In this document: piece after piece, positions 17,403 through 25,818 of the stretch | How positions within the stretch are numbered: position 1 is the stretch's first letter | Layout of the letters: each line of letters begins with the position of its first letter | Assembly: GCF_002549775.1 (NCBI RefSeq) | Contig: NZ_NMTR01000009.1 | Location: forward strand, 26,775-90,774 | Direction: 5' to 3' | DNA length: 64,000 bases | Source of the DNA: Faecalibacterium langellae | GTDB lineage: Bacteria > Bacillota > Clostridia > Oscillospirales > Ruminococcaceae | Notes under the pieces: generated by a model | What the model was told of the DNA's origin: nothing | Database searches by the model: none | The model's input: the letters and a program-made list of their open reading frames with translations, nothing else | Translations under genes and position numbers: made by a program

Positions 17403-17448
17403 AAACAGGGCAGTTTTTCCATTCCACTCTGTAGAATGAGGTAATGAT

Positions 17449-18114
17449 ATGAAAGTTTGTATTGCAGGCGGCGGCAAAGTGGGCATGTATCTGGCCCAGA
17501 GCCTTCTGGCCCACCGCCACAAGGTGACCATCATCGAGCCGCAGGAGATGCTCTGCCGCTCGCTGGCGGACTCGCTGGACATCCCGGTGATCTGCGGCGA
17601 CGCCGTCAGCTTTGACACCATGCGCACCGCCGACGTGGCCAGCTGCGACGCTTTTGTGGCCGTGACCGGTGCGGACGAAGACAACCTCGTGGCCTGTCAG
17701 ATCGCCAAGCGGGAATTCGGCGTGGACCGCACCGTGGCCCGGGCCTCCAACCCCAAGAACCGCGAGCTGCTGCACACCCTCGGCGTGGACACCGTGGTGT
17801 GCGGCACCGACAACCTGAGCCACATCCTCGAGCGGGAGATCGAGACGGATACCATCCGTCAGCTGCTCTCGCTGGGCGGCGGCACCGCCAGCCTGAACGA
17901 GATCCTGCTGCCCGAGAACTTCCAGTTTGCCGGGCAGGCCGTGAAGGACATCCCCATGCCGGGCGACGCCATTCTGGTGTGCATCACCCGCGATGCGGAG
18001 TTCATCATCCCCCACGGCAACACCACCCTGCTGCCCTGGGACCGCATCCTCTGCCTGACCCAGGACGACACCCTGCATCTGCTGATGGATGCATGGGGCC
18101 TTTCGGGCAAATGA
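17449..18114 (+). CDS. TrkA-type NAD-binding protein with TrkA-C domain
   Basis: A 221-residue protein. The TrkA-N domain (1 to about 130; MKVCIAGGGKVGMYLAQSLL, then GDAVSFDTM and VTGADEDNLVACQIAK) is followed by a TrkA-C domain (about 140-221; FQFAGQAVKDIPMPGDAILV). It resembles the cytosolic regulator TrkA/KtrA. No membrane TrkH/KtrB gene is next to either TrkA-like gene in the window. The stop overlaps the next start (ATGA), so it is coupled to the PH-domain pair. Confidence 0.9.
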   Translation: MKVCIAGGGKVGMYLAQSLLAHRHKVTIIEPQEMLCRSLADSLDIPVICGDAVSFDTMRTADVASCDAFVAVTGADEDNLVACQIAKREFGVDRTVARASNPKNRELLHTLGVDTVVCGTDNLSHILEREIETDTIRQLLSLGGGTASLNEILLPENFQFAGQAVKDIPMPGDAILVCITRDAEFIIPHGNTTLLPWDRILCLTQDDTLHLLMDAWGLSGK

Positions 18115-18542
18115 CCGAGCGGGAACTGCTGCGCACCGCGCTGGTCATCCCGCCCCGGGGCCGGGCCGTGCTCTGCGTTTGGGCCGGGGTGCCAGGCCTT
18201 GTCTGCGCGCCCTTCGTGTTCTGGCAGAGCATCGCCGCCGGGTGCGTGTTTTGCGCGGTGTGGACGGCGCTGGTGTTTGAAGTGTGGGTGCGCAGCTGCA
18301 GCTTTGCGGCATGGCTCACCCCCAAGGACCTCGTGATGCAGGCCGGTGTTGCCGTCCCCGCGGCGCGTCAGCTGCCCCGGCAGGCCGTCACCGGCCTGTT
18401 TGCGCTGCGCACCCCGCTGCTGTGGCTGGCGGGCTGCAGCGTGCTGGTGGTGCGCTGCCCGGGCGCACAGCTCATCCTGCCCGGCGTCCCGGCCCCGCAG
18501 GCACAGGCGCTGGCCGCCGCCCTGACGGAGGATGCACCATGA
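18111..18542 (+). CDS. membrane protein with bacterial PH-like domain (YdbS-like)
   Basis: A 143-residue protein starting MTERELLRTALVIPPRGRAV. Two hydrophobic segments (about 18-62) are followed by a small beta-rich domain (AWLTPKDLVMQAGV, LPRQAVTGLFALRTPLLW, VVRCPGAQLILPGV) typical of the bPH_2 family. B. subtilis YdbS/YdbT pairs have this layout. Translation is coupled to the TrkA gene before it and overlaps the next start by 4 bp (ATGA). Function unknown. Confidence 0.72.
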   Translation: MTERELLRTALVIPPRGRAVLCVWAGVPGLVCAPFVFWQSIAAGCVFCAVWTALVFEVWVRSCSFAAWLTPKDLVMQAGVAVPAARQLPRQAVTGLFALRTPLLWLAGCSVLVVRCPGAQLILPGVPAPQAQALAAALTEDAP

Positions 18543-19894
18543 CCACCGCCGAACGGGGCTTTCACCCCTTTGCCGTGCTGCATGTTCTGCGCAAGACCAT
18601 CCTGCTGTACCTCATCCCGCTGGTGCAGGTGCTGTTCGAACGCAACTGGGAAGCCCTGTGGACCGCCCTTGTGCAGGACGCAGTGCTGTTCACCGTACTG
18701 GCACTGGTGAGCGCCGCCGCGCTCCACGCCAGCCGCTGGCAGGTGGATGCACAGGGCAATTTGACCATCCGCTGGCGGCTGGGTGTGCGGCTGGACCGCA
18801 GCCTGCGGGCCGGCCAGCTGGCAGCGCTGACCATTGAGCGGCCGCTGCTCTACCGGCTGGCCAATGCCAGCAAGGTGGTGCTGTACCCCGCCGGGCAGAA
18901 GCGCAGCCTGACCCTGATGCTGACCCGGAAGGACGCCCAGTGGCTGGCCGACCGGATGATGCCGGTGGAGGACGCGGTGGCCCACACGCCCCACGGCGGC
19001 GAAAAGCTGGCCTTTGCGGTGCTGGGTGCCAACAGCCTTTCCACGCTGGCGCTGCTGGTGCTGGCCCTGCGCCAGAGTGAACCTTATGCGCCGGACGCCC
19101 AGACTGCCGCCTTCGCCCACCTGAACCGGCTGGCAGCATGGGCTGCGCGCTGGCTGCCCATGGGCACGGCCTGGCTGCTGGTGCTGGGCGGAGTGCTGTT
19201 CTGCGCCAGTCTGGCCCGCAGCGCCGCGCAGGCGGCCCACTACACCGTGTGGCGCACCGACACCCAGCTGGGCAGCCGGGGCGGCCTTGTGCGCCGGTAC
19301 GAGCTGCGCATCCGGCTCCGGCATCTGAGCTTTGCCGATGTGCGCCGCTCCCCGGCCACCTGGGCGCTGCACTACAGCCCCGTATACGTCACGGCCAGCC
19401 GCTGCCAGCCGGAAGTGCCGCTGCTGGTCTGGCGGGAGGACGGGCCGTTTTTGCAGGAGCTTTTGCCTGGCTTTGCCCTGCCGCCGGATGAGCCGGTGAA
19501 TGCTCATAACCGCAGCAAGCTGTTCTTTCTGCCGGCGGGCATCCCCTGCGGGCTGTTTTTACTGCTGACGGCAGTGTCCCGCTACACCCTGCCCGGGCTC
19601 ACCGTGCCGCTGCTGGTGCTGACCGGCATTGCCGGCGTGTTCCTGCTGGGCGCATGGGCGGGCTACCGCCGCGAGGGCGTGTGGCAGAAGGACGGGCGCA
19701 TCCTTCTGCGCATCCAGCACGGCTTCCATCTGCACAACATCTGTGTCTTCTGCCCGACGCCCGCCCTGACGGCCCTGCAGTCGCCCTGGGCGGTGGCGGT
19801 GCGCCGCACGAACCTGACCCTCACCTTCCCGGGCGGCATCCGTCGGAAGGTGCGCAGCGTACGGTGCGAGGACATCTCATTTATGGATCTTTAA
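18539..19894 (+). CDS. large membrane protein with PH-like domains (YdbT-like)
   Basis: A 451-residue protein with paired hydrophobic segments followed by soluble beta-rich repeats: VDAQGNLTIRWRLGVRLDRS, then LGSRGGLVRRYELRIRLRHL and a C-terminal repeat (GVWQKDGRILLRIQHGFHLH). The RxxxLxxxDI-type strand ending CEDISFMDL fits bPH_2. The partner of the preceding gene. The role is not established; related pairs have been linked to envelope stress or bacteriocin resistance. Confidence 0.72.
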   Translation: MTTAERGFHPFAVLHVLRKTILLYLIPLVQVLFERNWEALWTALVQDAVLFTVLALVSAAALHASRWQVDAQGNLTIRWRLGVRLDRSLRAGQLAALTIERPLLYRLANASKVVLYPAGQKRSLTLMLTRKDAQWLADRMMPVEDAVAHTPHGGEKLAFAVLGANSLSTLALLVLALRQSEPYAPDAQTAAFAHLNRLAAWAARWLPMGTAWLLVLGGVLFCASLARSAAQAAHYTVWRTDTQLGSRGGLVRRYELRIRLRHLSFADVRRSPATWALHYSPVYVTASRCQPEVPLLVWREDGPFLQELLPGFALPPDEPVNAHNRSKLFFLPAGIPCGLFLLLTAVSRYTLPGLTVPLLVLTGIAGVFLLGAWAGYRREGVWQKDGRILLRIQHGFHLHNICVFCPTPALTALQSPWAVAVRRTNLTLTFPGGIRRKVRSVRCEDISFMDL

Positions 19895-19907
19895 GGAGTC
19901 TTTTTCT

Positions 19908-20564
19908 GTGATCAAAACCATCTTATTCGATCTGGACGGCACCCTGCTGAACACCATCGACGACCTTGCCGATGCGGGAAACTGGGTGTGTGAACAGCAC
20001 GGCTGGCCCACCTTTACGGTGGAGCAGTTCAAGCACATGGTGGGCAACGGCATCCCGAAGCTGGTGGAACGCTTTTCCCCGGAAAATGCGCGTACCCCGG
20101 AACAGCTGGCGGCGACGCTGGCCGAGTTCACGGCCCGGTACGACGCCCACAAAGAGGACAAAACCGCCCCCTACCCGGGCATCCCGGAGCTGCTGGACCA
20201 GCTGCAAGCGGCGGGCATCCAGTGCGCCGTGTTCTCCAACAAGGCGGACCCGCTGTGCGGGAAGATCATCGCGCATTACTTTGGCACCGGACGCTTCGCC
20301 GCCGTGCGCGGCAGCCGCCCGGGTGTACCCACCAAGCCGGACCCGGCCGGGCTGTATGCGCTGATGGACGAGATCGGTGCTGACCGCTCTGCCACCCTTT
20401 TTGTGGGCGACAGCGACGTGGACATCCTCACCGGGCACAACGCCCGCCTGCCCGCCATGGGGGCCCTGTGGGGCTTCCGGGGCCGCGCAGAGCTGACCGC
20501 CGCCGGGGCCGACGCCCTGGCCGCTGTGCCGGAGGATATTTTTATGTATATCAAAAACAACTGA
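19908..20564 (+). CDS. HAD-family hydrolase, phosphoglycolate-phosphatase-like
   Basis: A 218-residue HAD subfamily IA protein: motif I is FDLDGTLLNTIDD (nucleophile Asp8 or so), motif II VFSNK, motif III Lys in KPDPAG, motif IV FVGDSDVDILTG. Gph-like enzymes dephosphorylate 2-phosphoglycolate or other small sugars. It starts with GTG at 19908 behind TTAAGGAGTC. Only 13 bp follow the PH-domain gene, so it is probably the last gene of that operon. Confidence 0.88.
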   Translation: MIKTILFDLDGTLLNTIDDLADAGNWVCEQHGWPTFTVEQFKHMVGNGIPKLVERFSPENARTPEQLAATLAEFTARYDAHKEDKTAPYPGIPELLDQLQAAGIQCAVFSNKADPLCGKIIAHYFGTGRFAAVRGSRPGVPTKPDPAGLYALMDEIGADRSATLFVGDSDVDILTGHNARLPAMGALWGFRGRAELTAAGADALAAVPEDIFMYIKNN

Positions 20565-20568
20565 AGAC

Positions 20569-20609
20569 ACAAAAAGGGAGCTGTCCCGAAGGACAGCTCC
20601 CTTTTGTGT
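20569..20609. terminator. bidirectional terminator
   Basis: ACAAAAAGGGAGCTGTCC, loop CGAA, GGACAGCTCCCTTTTGTG. It separates the HAD gene from the leftward liv remnant. Confidence 0.88.
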
Positions 20610-20628
20610 TCTTTGGTGTTCTCCCGGC

Positions 20629-21509
20629 TTAGCCCAGAGTGACTTCCTGGATCTTGGAGGATGCGAACTCGAAAGGCCAGACGGTCTTCCACTCCTGATC
20701 CTGCACCTGTGCGATAGCAACAGAAGCGTAGGTGTTGTCGCGGTAGTGCTTCACGCCGCCGATCTCGTACTCGGGGGTGAACTCGATCTTGGAGTACGGC
20801 AGGACGATCTTGCGGCCGCCCTCGAATGCGCCGTCGATGGACAGGCCTGCCAGAGCATCGCGGATCGCTGCGCCGTCGGTGGAGCCAGCCTTCTCGATGG
20901 CAGCCTTGAACAGCCACACAACGGTGTAGGACTCAGCAGAGTGGCCGTTCATGTTGACGTTGTAGACCTTCTTGAAGTCCTCGTTGATCTCGACACCGTT
21001 GGTCAGGTCGGGGTTGAACTCGACAACAGAAGCCACGCCGTTTGCGGATGCGCCCAGGTTCGGGATGAAGGAAGGATCGGTGAAGCCGTTTGCCTTTGCA
21101 ACGATCATCTTGGGCTTGTAGTTCTGCTCCTTCAGGGTCTGGACGAACAGGGTTGCGTCGCCGATGTAGGAGTCGCACAGGATGGCGTCGGGGTCAGCCT
21201 GCTTCAGAGCCAGCACCTGAGAGGACAGGTCGGTGGCGTTGGAGCTGTAGTCCACTTCAGCCACAACGTCCAGACCGTAGTCGGGTGCAAACAGGTTGAC
21301 GCAGCGGATCAGCTCCTGACCGATAGCTGCCTTATCGGTGAAGATGGCGACCTTCTTGATCTCGTTGCCGGTCTGCTCCTTGGAGTCCTGCAGATACTTC
21401 AGCATATCTTCGACGTACACGGAGTTCAGCAGGCACAGACGGAAGAAATAGTCGTAGTCCTTGTGGTCCTCGTCGGTCAGACGGTCCAGGGTGGAGATAG
21501 CGGTGGTAG
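20629..21509 (-). pseudogene. livK: livK remnant: branched-chain amino-acid ABC substrate-binding protein, 5' part missing
   Basis: The open frame encodes the last ~290 residues of a LivK-type periplasmic-binding lipoprotein (KDYDYFFRLCLLNSVYVEDM, KKVAIFTDKAAIGQELIR, DPDAILCDSYIGDATLFV, NMNGHSAESYTVVWLFKA, ending FASSKIQEVTLG). The signal peptide, lipobox and first lobe (about 120-150 residues) are absent. The frame runs upstream without a start codon into DNA that belongs to the next remnant and to livH. The surviving sequence has no internal stop or frameshift, so the loss is recent or an assembly artefact. Confidence 0.8.
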
Positions 21510-21535
21510 GTTTTGACTGCTTTTCTGGTATCCAC
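21509..21535 (-). pseudogene. livM: probable livM start fragment (about 9 codons)
   Basis: After the livH stop, AGGAGGCGATAAG precedes a GTG that opens VDTRKAVKT, a plausible membrane-permease start. The reading frame then enters livK-derived sequence in the wrong frame. I infer a livM start joined to an internal livK position; nine codons are too short for proof. Confidence 0.4.
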
Positions 21536-21536
21536 C

Positions 21537-21920
21537 TTATCGCCTCCTCAGAATCATGACCTGACGCACGACCAGAATGATGATGAAGGTGACGAACACG
21601 ATCATATCACTGTAGGACGGGCTGATGAACAGCGCGCTCATCTGCTCCAGCAGGCCAAGGAAAATGCCGGCGAAGAATGCGCCGGGGATCGAACCCAGAC
21701 CGAACATGAGCACTGCGACGATGGGAAGCGCTACGTAGGGGTCCACACCAAAGTAGGTATACAGAACATAGGTGATGTACATGCCCACCATCAGCATTTC
21801 GCCGTGGCAGAAGTTGACAATGTTCATAACGCCAAAGATGATGTTCTGTCCCATACCCATCAGGGAGTAGAAACCGCCCAGCAGGATACCGTTGACCAGT
21901 GCTTGCAAAAATACTTCCAT
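21537..21920 (-). pseudogene. livH: livH remnant: branched-chain amino-acid permease with in-frame internal deletion
   Basis: A 127-residue frame with a correct LivH N-terminus (MEVFLQALVNGILLGGFYSL, GVMNIVNFCHGEMLMVGMYI) joined at VAVLMFGLGSIPGAFF to a correct LivH C-terminus (GAFFAGIFLGLLEQMSALF, then SDMIVFVTFIIILVVRQ). LivH is normally about 290 residues, so around 150-160 residues of the membrane core are gone. The ATG at 21920 has GGGAGG six bases upstream; the ATG at 21926 overlaps that site. It is unlikely to make a working permease. Confidence 0.8.
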
Positions 21921-22015
21921 TGACATCCTCCCGTTCTAAGCAGCAGCTGTATCGGGAGAAAGCCTGTTGCCGCTTCTTCCGCAGAAAAGACCGGCGTTAC
22001 CGTCCCCAAGGAATT

Positions 22016-22053
22016 AAAAAAAAAAAACCTGTCTGGAAGGTTCCAGACAGGTG
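22016..22053 (-). terminator. terminator upstream of the liv remnant
   Basis: On the minus strand CCTGTCTGGAA, CC, TTCCAGACAGG is followed by 12 T. It lies after the tRNA genes and a first terminator. Confidence 0.85.
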
Positions 22054-22092
22054 AAAAAATAAATATAAGAAGATTCCCGTACGGGTCAAATT

Positions 22093-22128
22093 AAAAAACG
22101 CCTTTGTGCAAAAGCACAAAGGCATTTT
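22093..22128 (-). terminator. terminator of the tRNA transcript
   Basis: Stem GCCTTTGTGC, loop TTTT, GCACAAAGGC and six T on the minus strand, starting 3 bp after the tRNA-Glu end. It is bracketed by a 17-bp inverted copy of the tRNA 3' end (22072-22088). Confidence 0.85.
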
Positions 22129-22130
22129 TA

Positions 22131-22202
22131 TGACCCGTACGGGAATCGAACCCATGTTACAGCCGTGAAAGGGCCGTGTCTTAACCGCTTGACCAACGGG
22201 CC
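22131..22202 (-). tRNA. tRNA-Glu (anticodon TTC)
   Basis: The minus strand folds as a cloverleaf: acceptor GGCCCGT with ACGGGTC, anticodon loop CTTTCAC (TTC), T-arm GGGTTCGATTCCC. Discriminator base A at 22131; CCA is not encoded. Confidence 0.95.
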
Positions 22203-22210
22203 TTAGAAAT

Positions 22211-22290
22211 ACAGAGCTTCGCTAAAACCTCCGACTTTCATCGTCCACTACTGCGGACGACCGTCCCCCATAACCTTAGCGAAACTCTGT
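22211..22290. other. structured spacer between two tRNA genes
   Basis: Outer arms ACAGAGCTTCGCTAA and TTAGCGAAACTCTGT pair with one mismatch over 15 bp; inside is a second hairpin, TCGTCC...GGACGA (22241-22260). The element would place a long stem-loop in the tRNA-Met/tRNA-Glu precursor. Confidence 0.6.
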
Positions 22291-22295
22291 AAAAG

Positions 22296-22372
22296 TGGTA
22301 GCGGTAACTGGATTTGAACCGGTGACACTTCGGGTATGAACCGAATGCTCTAGCCAACTGAGCTATACCGCC
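22296..22372 (-). tRNA. tRNA-Met (anticodon CAT)
   Basis: Minus-strand cloverleaf: acceptor GGCGGTA with TACCGCT (one G-U), D-arm GCTCAGTTGGCTAGAGC, anticodon loop TTCATAC, T-arm CCGGTTCAAATCCAG-like, encoded CCA at the 3' end. The U-purine features fit elongator Met; a tRNA-Ile2 (lysidine) cannot be excluded by eye. Confidence 0.93.
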
Positions 22373-22496
22373 ACATATTATTGCCGCACTTGAACGGTGC
22401 TTTATTATTATACCCACAGATACCCCTTTTGTCAACACATATTTTTAAAAAATTCGCATTTTTTCAGCTCGGCCAAAATACAAACGCATCTACGAA

Positions 22497-22534
22497 AAAA
22501 TCCCGCTCTCTGCGCACACAGAAAGCGGGATTTT
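22497..22534 (-). terminator. terminator of serS
   Basis: A 16-bp stem (AAAATCCCGCTTTCTG with one mismatch opposite) and a following T-run on the minus strand, about 40 bp past the serS stop. Confidence 0.85.
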
Positions 22535-22574
22535 CAACCAGTTATTCAGCCTTTGTGGAAAAGTCGGGCGTCTC

Positions 22575-23906
22575 TCAGCCCTTCTTGTGGGTGGGCACCA
22601 TGACCTTCAGGCCGCCCATATACGGCTGCAGCACTTCGGGGATGGTGACGGTGCCGTCGGCCTGCAGATGGTTCTCCAGGAAGGCGATCAGCATACGCGG
22701 AGGTGCCACGCAGGTGTTGTTCAGAGTGTGAGCCAGATAGGTCTTGCCGTCCTTGCCCTTCACGCGGATGTGCAGGCGGCGTGCCTGTGCATCGCCCAGA
22801 TTGGAGCAGGAGCAGACCTCGAAGTACTTCTGCTGGCGGGGGCTCCAGGCCTCAATATCGCAGCTCTTGACCTTCAGGTCGGCCAGGTCGCCGGAGCAGC
22901 AGTTCAGCTGGCGCACGGGGATCTCCATGCTGCGGAACAGCTCGACGGAGTTCTTCCACAGCTTCTCGTACCAGTCGGCGCTCTCCTCGGGGCGGCAGAC
23001 CACGATCATCTCCTGCTTCTCGAACTGGTGGATGCGGTAGATGCCGCGCTCCTCGATGCCGTGGGCACCCTTCTCCTTGCGGAAGCAGGGGCTGTAGGAG
23101 GTCAGGGTCAGAGGCAGGGTGGCCTCGTCCAGAGTCTGGTCGATAAAGCGGCCGATCATGGTGTGCTCACTGGTGCCGATCAGGTACAGGTCTTCCCCCT
23201 CGATCTTATACATCATGGCGTCCATCTCGGGGAAGGACATAACGCCCTTCACCACATCGCCGTGCATCATGAAGGGCGGGATCACGTAGGTGAAGCCCTT
23301 GTTGATCATAAAGTCGCGGGCGTAGGCCAGCACTGCTTCGTGCAGGCGGGCGATGTTGCCCAGCAAGTAGTAGAAGCCGTTGCCGGCCACGCGGCCTGCA
23401 GCGTCCATGTCGATGCCGTCAAAGCTCTCCATGATCTCGGTGTGGTACGGGATGGGGAAATCGGGCACGACCGGCTCGCCGAAGCGCTGTGCTTCCACGT
23501 TATAGGTATCGTCCGGACCGATGGGCACGCTGGGGTCGATCATCTGGGGGATGGTGTACATGATCTCCTGAATGCGGGCAGCCAGAGCTTCTTCTTCCTT
23601 CTCCAGCTCGGCCATCTTGTCGGCGTCGGCCTTGACGGCGGCGTTGTTGGCGTCGATCTGGGCCTGCAGCTCTGCCTTCTTGGCCTCGTCGTCGCACTTC
23701 TTCAGCTGGCCGAACAGCGGGCCGTTGGCCTTGCTCAGCTTGTTGCGTGCAGCCTTGAGGGACTCCACTTCTTTCAGGCATGCGCGGTACTTGGCATCCT
23801 TCTCGATGACCTCGTCCACCAGCGGGAGCTTCGCATCCTGAAATTTCTTCTTGATGTTTTCCTTGACAGCGTCCGGGTTTTCACGGACAAATTTGATATC
23901 AAGCAT
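22575..23906 (-). CDS. serS: seryl-tRNA synthetase
   Basis: A 443-residue class II synthetase. The N-terminal coiled-coil arm (about 30-110; rich in KK/EE heptads such as KAELQAQIDANNAAVKAD) binds tRNA-Ser. Motif 2 is FRKEKGAHGIEERGIYRIHQ and motif 3 includes NNTCVAPPRMLIAFLE. It charges tRNA-Ser and tRNA-Sec with serine. The ATG at 23906 follows AAGGAGAGTCAATC; the 454-residue reading from 23939 lacks a site. Single gene after the parB block. Confidence 0.96.
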   Translation of the reverse strand: MLDIKFVRENPDAVKENIKKKFQDAKLPLVDEVIEKDAKYRACLKEVESLKAARNKLSKANGPLFGQLKKCDDEAKKAELQAQIDANNAAVKADADKMAELEKEEEALAARIQEIMYTIPQMIDPSVPIGPDDTYNVEAQRFGEPVVPDFPIPYHTEIMESFDGIDMDAAGRVAGNGFYYLLGNIARLHEAVLAYARDFMINKGFTYVIPPFMMHGDVVKGVMSFPEMDAMMYKIEGEDLYLIGTSEHTMIGRFIDQTLDEATLPLTLTSYSPCFRKEKGAHGIEERGIYRIHQFEKQEMIVVCRPEESADWYEKLWKNSVELFRSMEIPVRQLNCCSGDLADLKVKSCDIEAWSPRQQKYFEVCSCSNLGDAQARRLHIRVKGKDGKTYLAHTLNNTCVAPPRMLIAFLENHLQADGTVTIPEVLQPYMGGLKVMVPTHKKG

Positions 23907-23939
23907 GATTGACTCTCCTTGCTCTATTTCGGTTCGCAC

Positions 23940-24067
23940 AGAGAAGCGGTCTCCCCTGTGCCGTTCAAAGGCGGTCGCCCGCCTTGGATCGCGTGATTTT
24001 GGCTTCCCCTACGGGGGAAGTTGTCACCGAAGGTGACTGATGAGGGGAAGTCCCCTCAAGAAGCATT
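23940..24067. repeat. dispersed palindrome between parB and serS
   Basis: CTTCCCCTACGGGGGAAG followed by TTGTCACCGAAGGTGACTGA and GAGGGGAAG, the same two-hairpin unit as at 3953-3989. Confidence 0.65.
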
Positions 24068-24937
24068 TTACTGTTCCAGCTGATACTGCCCCAGCAGGTT
24101 GGCGAAGGCCCGCAGCTGTTCATCCGAGTAGAAGTGGACGGTCAGCTTGCCTTTGCCGCCGTGGTAGGCCACGTTCACTTCGCTGCCCAGCGCCTGCTTG
24201 AGGCTTTCTTCCACCTCCACCGGCAGGGTGCCGCGGGGCTCGGGCTCTTTGGGCTCCTTTGCGGGCTTTGCCAGCTTCTTGCACAGGGCTTCGGCCTGCC
24301 GGACGTTCAGCTGGTTGTCCGCAATGATCTGCGCGGCCTGCTCCTGCAGCTCCGGCGTGGGCAGACCCAGGATCACCTTGGCATGGCCGATGTTGATAAA
24401 ACCACTTTTTAGCAGTTCCAGCACGTTTTCCGGCAGATTGAGCAGGCGCAGGCTGTTGGCCAGTGCGCTGCGGCTCTTGCCCAGCTTTTGTGCTGCCTGC
24501 TCCTGGGTCAGGCCGCAGCGGGTCATCAGCTCCCGGATGCCGGCGGCTTCTTCCACCGGGTCCAGATCTTCGCGCTGCAGGTTCTCCACCAATGCCAGCT
24601 CCATGGCCTGCTCGTCGGTGACATCCTTCACCACCACGGGCACTTCGTTCAGGCCCGCCATGCGGCAGGCACGCCACCGGCGCTCGCCGGCCACGATGCT
24701 GTAGCCGCCCCGGGGCTGGGGCCGCACCGCGATGGGCTGCAGCAGGCCGTGCTCGGCGATGCTGGCCGCCAGCTCGCCCAGCGCCTGCTGGTCGAAGGTC
24801 TTGCGCGGCTGGTCCGGGTCCGGTTCGATCTCGCGCAGGGGCAGGGTCTCCACCTTTGCGTCGGACTCGAAGATGGGCGAAGCATCTTCAAACAGACTTT
24901 CCAGCCCCCGCCCGAGTCCTCCTTTTCCTCTTGCCAT
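24068..24937 (-). CDS. parB: chromosome-partitioning protein ParB (Spo0J)
   Basis: A 289-residue protein. The CTP-binding ParB/Srx domain carries GLLQPIAVRP and GERRWRA (about 65-92); the helix-turn-helix is TQEQAAQKLGKSRSALANSL, followed by FINIGHAKVILGL. The GHAKVIL segment, not ERHAR, marks it as ParB rather than Noc. ParB loads at parS and spreads as a CTP-dependent clamp to recruit SMC and ParA. It is last in the noc/parA/parB series, 18 bp after parA. Confidence 0.96.
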   Translation of the reverse strand: MARGKGGLGRGLESLFEDASPIFESDAKVETLPLREIEPDPDQPRKTFDQQALGELAASIAEHGLLQPIAVRPQPRGGYSIVAGERRWRACRMAGLNEVPVVVKDVTDEQAMELALVENLQREDLDPVEEAAGIRELMTRCGLTQEQAAQKLGKSRSALANSLRLLNLPENVLELLKSGFINIGHAKVILGLPTPELQEQAAQIIADNQLNVRQAEALCKKLAKPAKEPKEPEPRGTLPVEVEESLKQALGSEVNVAYHGGKGKLTVHFYSDEQLRAFANLLGQYQLEQ

Positions 24938-24955
24938 TTCTGTTCCCCCTGTGCT

Positions 24956-25789
24956 TTAGTCTTCCAGAGCATTTTTCGCCAGCTCTGCGGCGGGCGCACT
25001 GCGGCCACGGGTCTTTTTCGGCTCGTGGGGACGATTGCGCTTGACGAACTCGATCGCCAGATCCATGTACGCTTCGCTGCCCTTGCCCTTCGGCTCATAG
25101 AAGTTGATGGGCTGGCCGTAGCTGGGCGCTTCCGAGATGCGGATGGAGCGCGGGATGGTGGTCTGGTACACCTTGTTCCCGAAGTATTTCTGCACCTGTT
25201 CCACCACCTGAATGGTCAGGTTGTAGCGCAGCGAGAACATGGTGAACACCACGCCCTCGATGTCGAGATAGGGGTTATACTTCTTGCGGATGGTCTTCAG
25301 AGTGCTGATGAGCTCCGAAAGACCTTCCAGCGCGTAATACTCGCACTGCACCGGGATGAGCACACTGTCGCAGGCGGTCAGGCCGTTCAGGGTGAGCAGG
25401 TCCAGGCTGGGCGGGCAGTCGATGAAGATGAAGTCATAATCCTTCTGCACCTCGGCCAGTGCCTTGCGCAGACGGCCTTCGCGGCTGGGCAGGTCGATCA
25501 TTTCCAGGCTGGCACCGGCCAGACGGGTGTTGGAGCCGATGACATCGGTGCGGTACTCGGTGTGCCGGATGGCCTGCGCCGCCGACGCCCGGCCGATGAG
25601 CACCTCGTAGGTGCCGTACTCCACACTGCGCTTCGGGATGCCGTAACCGGTGGTGGTGTTGCCCTGCGGGTCCAGATCGACGATCAGCACTTTTTTGCCC
25701 AGTGCCGCCACGCAGGACGAAAGGTTGACGGCGGTGGTGGTCTTACCAACGCCGCCTTTCTGGTTTGCAACTGCTATGATTTTTGCCAC
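24956..25789 (-). CDS. parA: chromosome-partitioning ATPase ParA (Soj)
   Basis: A 277-residue ParA: deviant Walker A KGGVGKTTTAVNL (residues 11-23), VDLDPQGNTTTG, and switch II FIDCPPSLDLLTLN. It begins with GTG at 25789 behind GGAAGGAAGAAACGTGC; starting there gives the canonical MAKIIAVANQKGG beginning, while a longer reading from 25879 would include a parS site. ParA binds DNA non-specifically when ATP-bound, and in Bacillus also controls DnaA. A basic tail (RPHEPKKTRGRSAPAAEL) follows the core. Confidence 0.96.
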   Translation of the reverse strand: MAKIIAVANQKGGVGKTTTAVNLSSCVAALGKKVLIVDLDPQGNTTTGYGIPKRSVEYGTYEVLIGRASAAQAIRHTEYRTDVIGSNTRLAGASLEMIDLPSREGRLRKALAEVQKDYDFIFIDCPPSLDLLTLNGLTACDSVLIPVQCEYYALEGLSELISTLKTIRKKYNPYLDIEGVVFTMFSLRYNLTIQVVEQVQKYFGNKVYQTTIPRSIRISEAPSYGQPINFYEPKGKGSEAYMDLAIEFVKRNRPHEPKKTRGRSAPAAELAKNALED

Positions 25790-25818
25790 GCACGTTTCTT
25801 CCTTCCGGGAAAAAGAGT

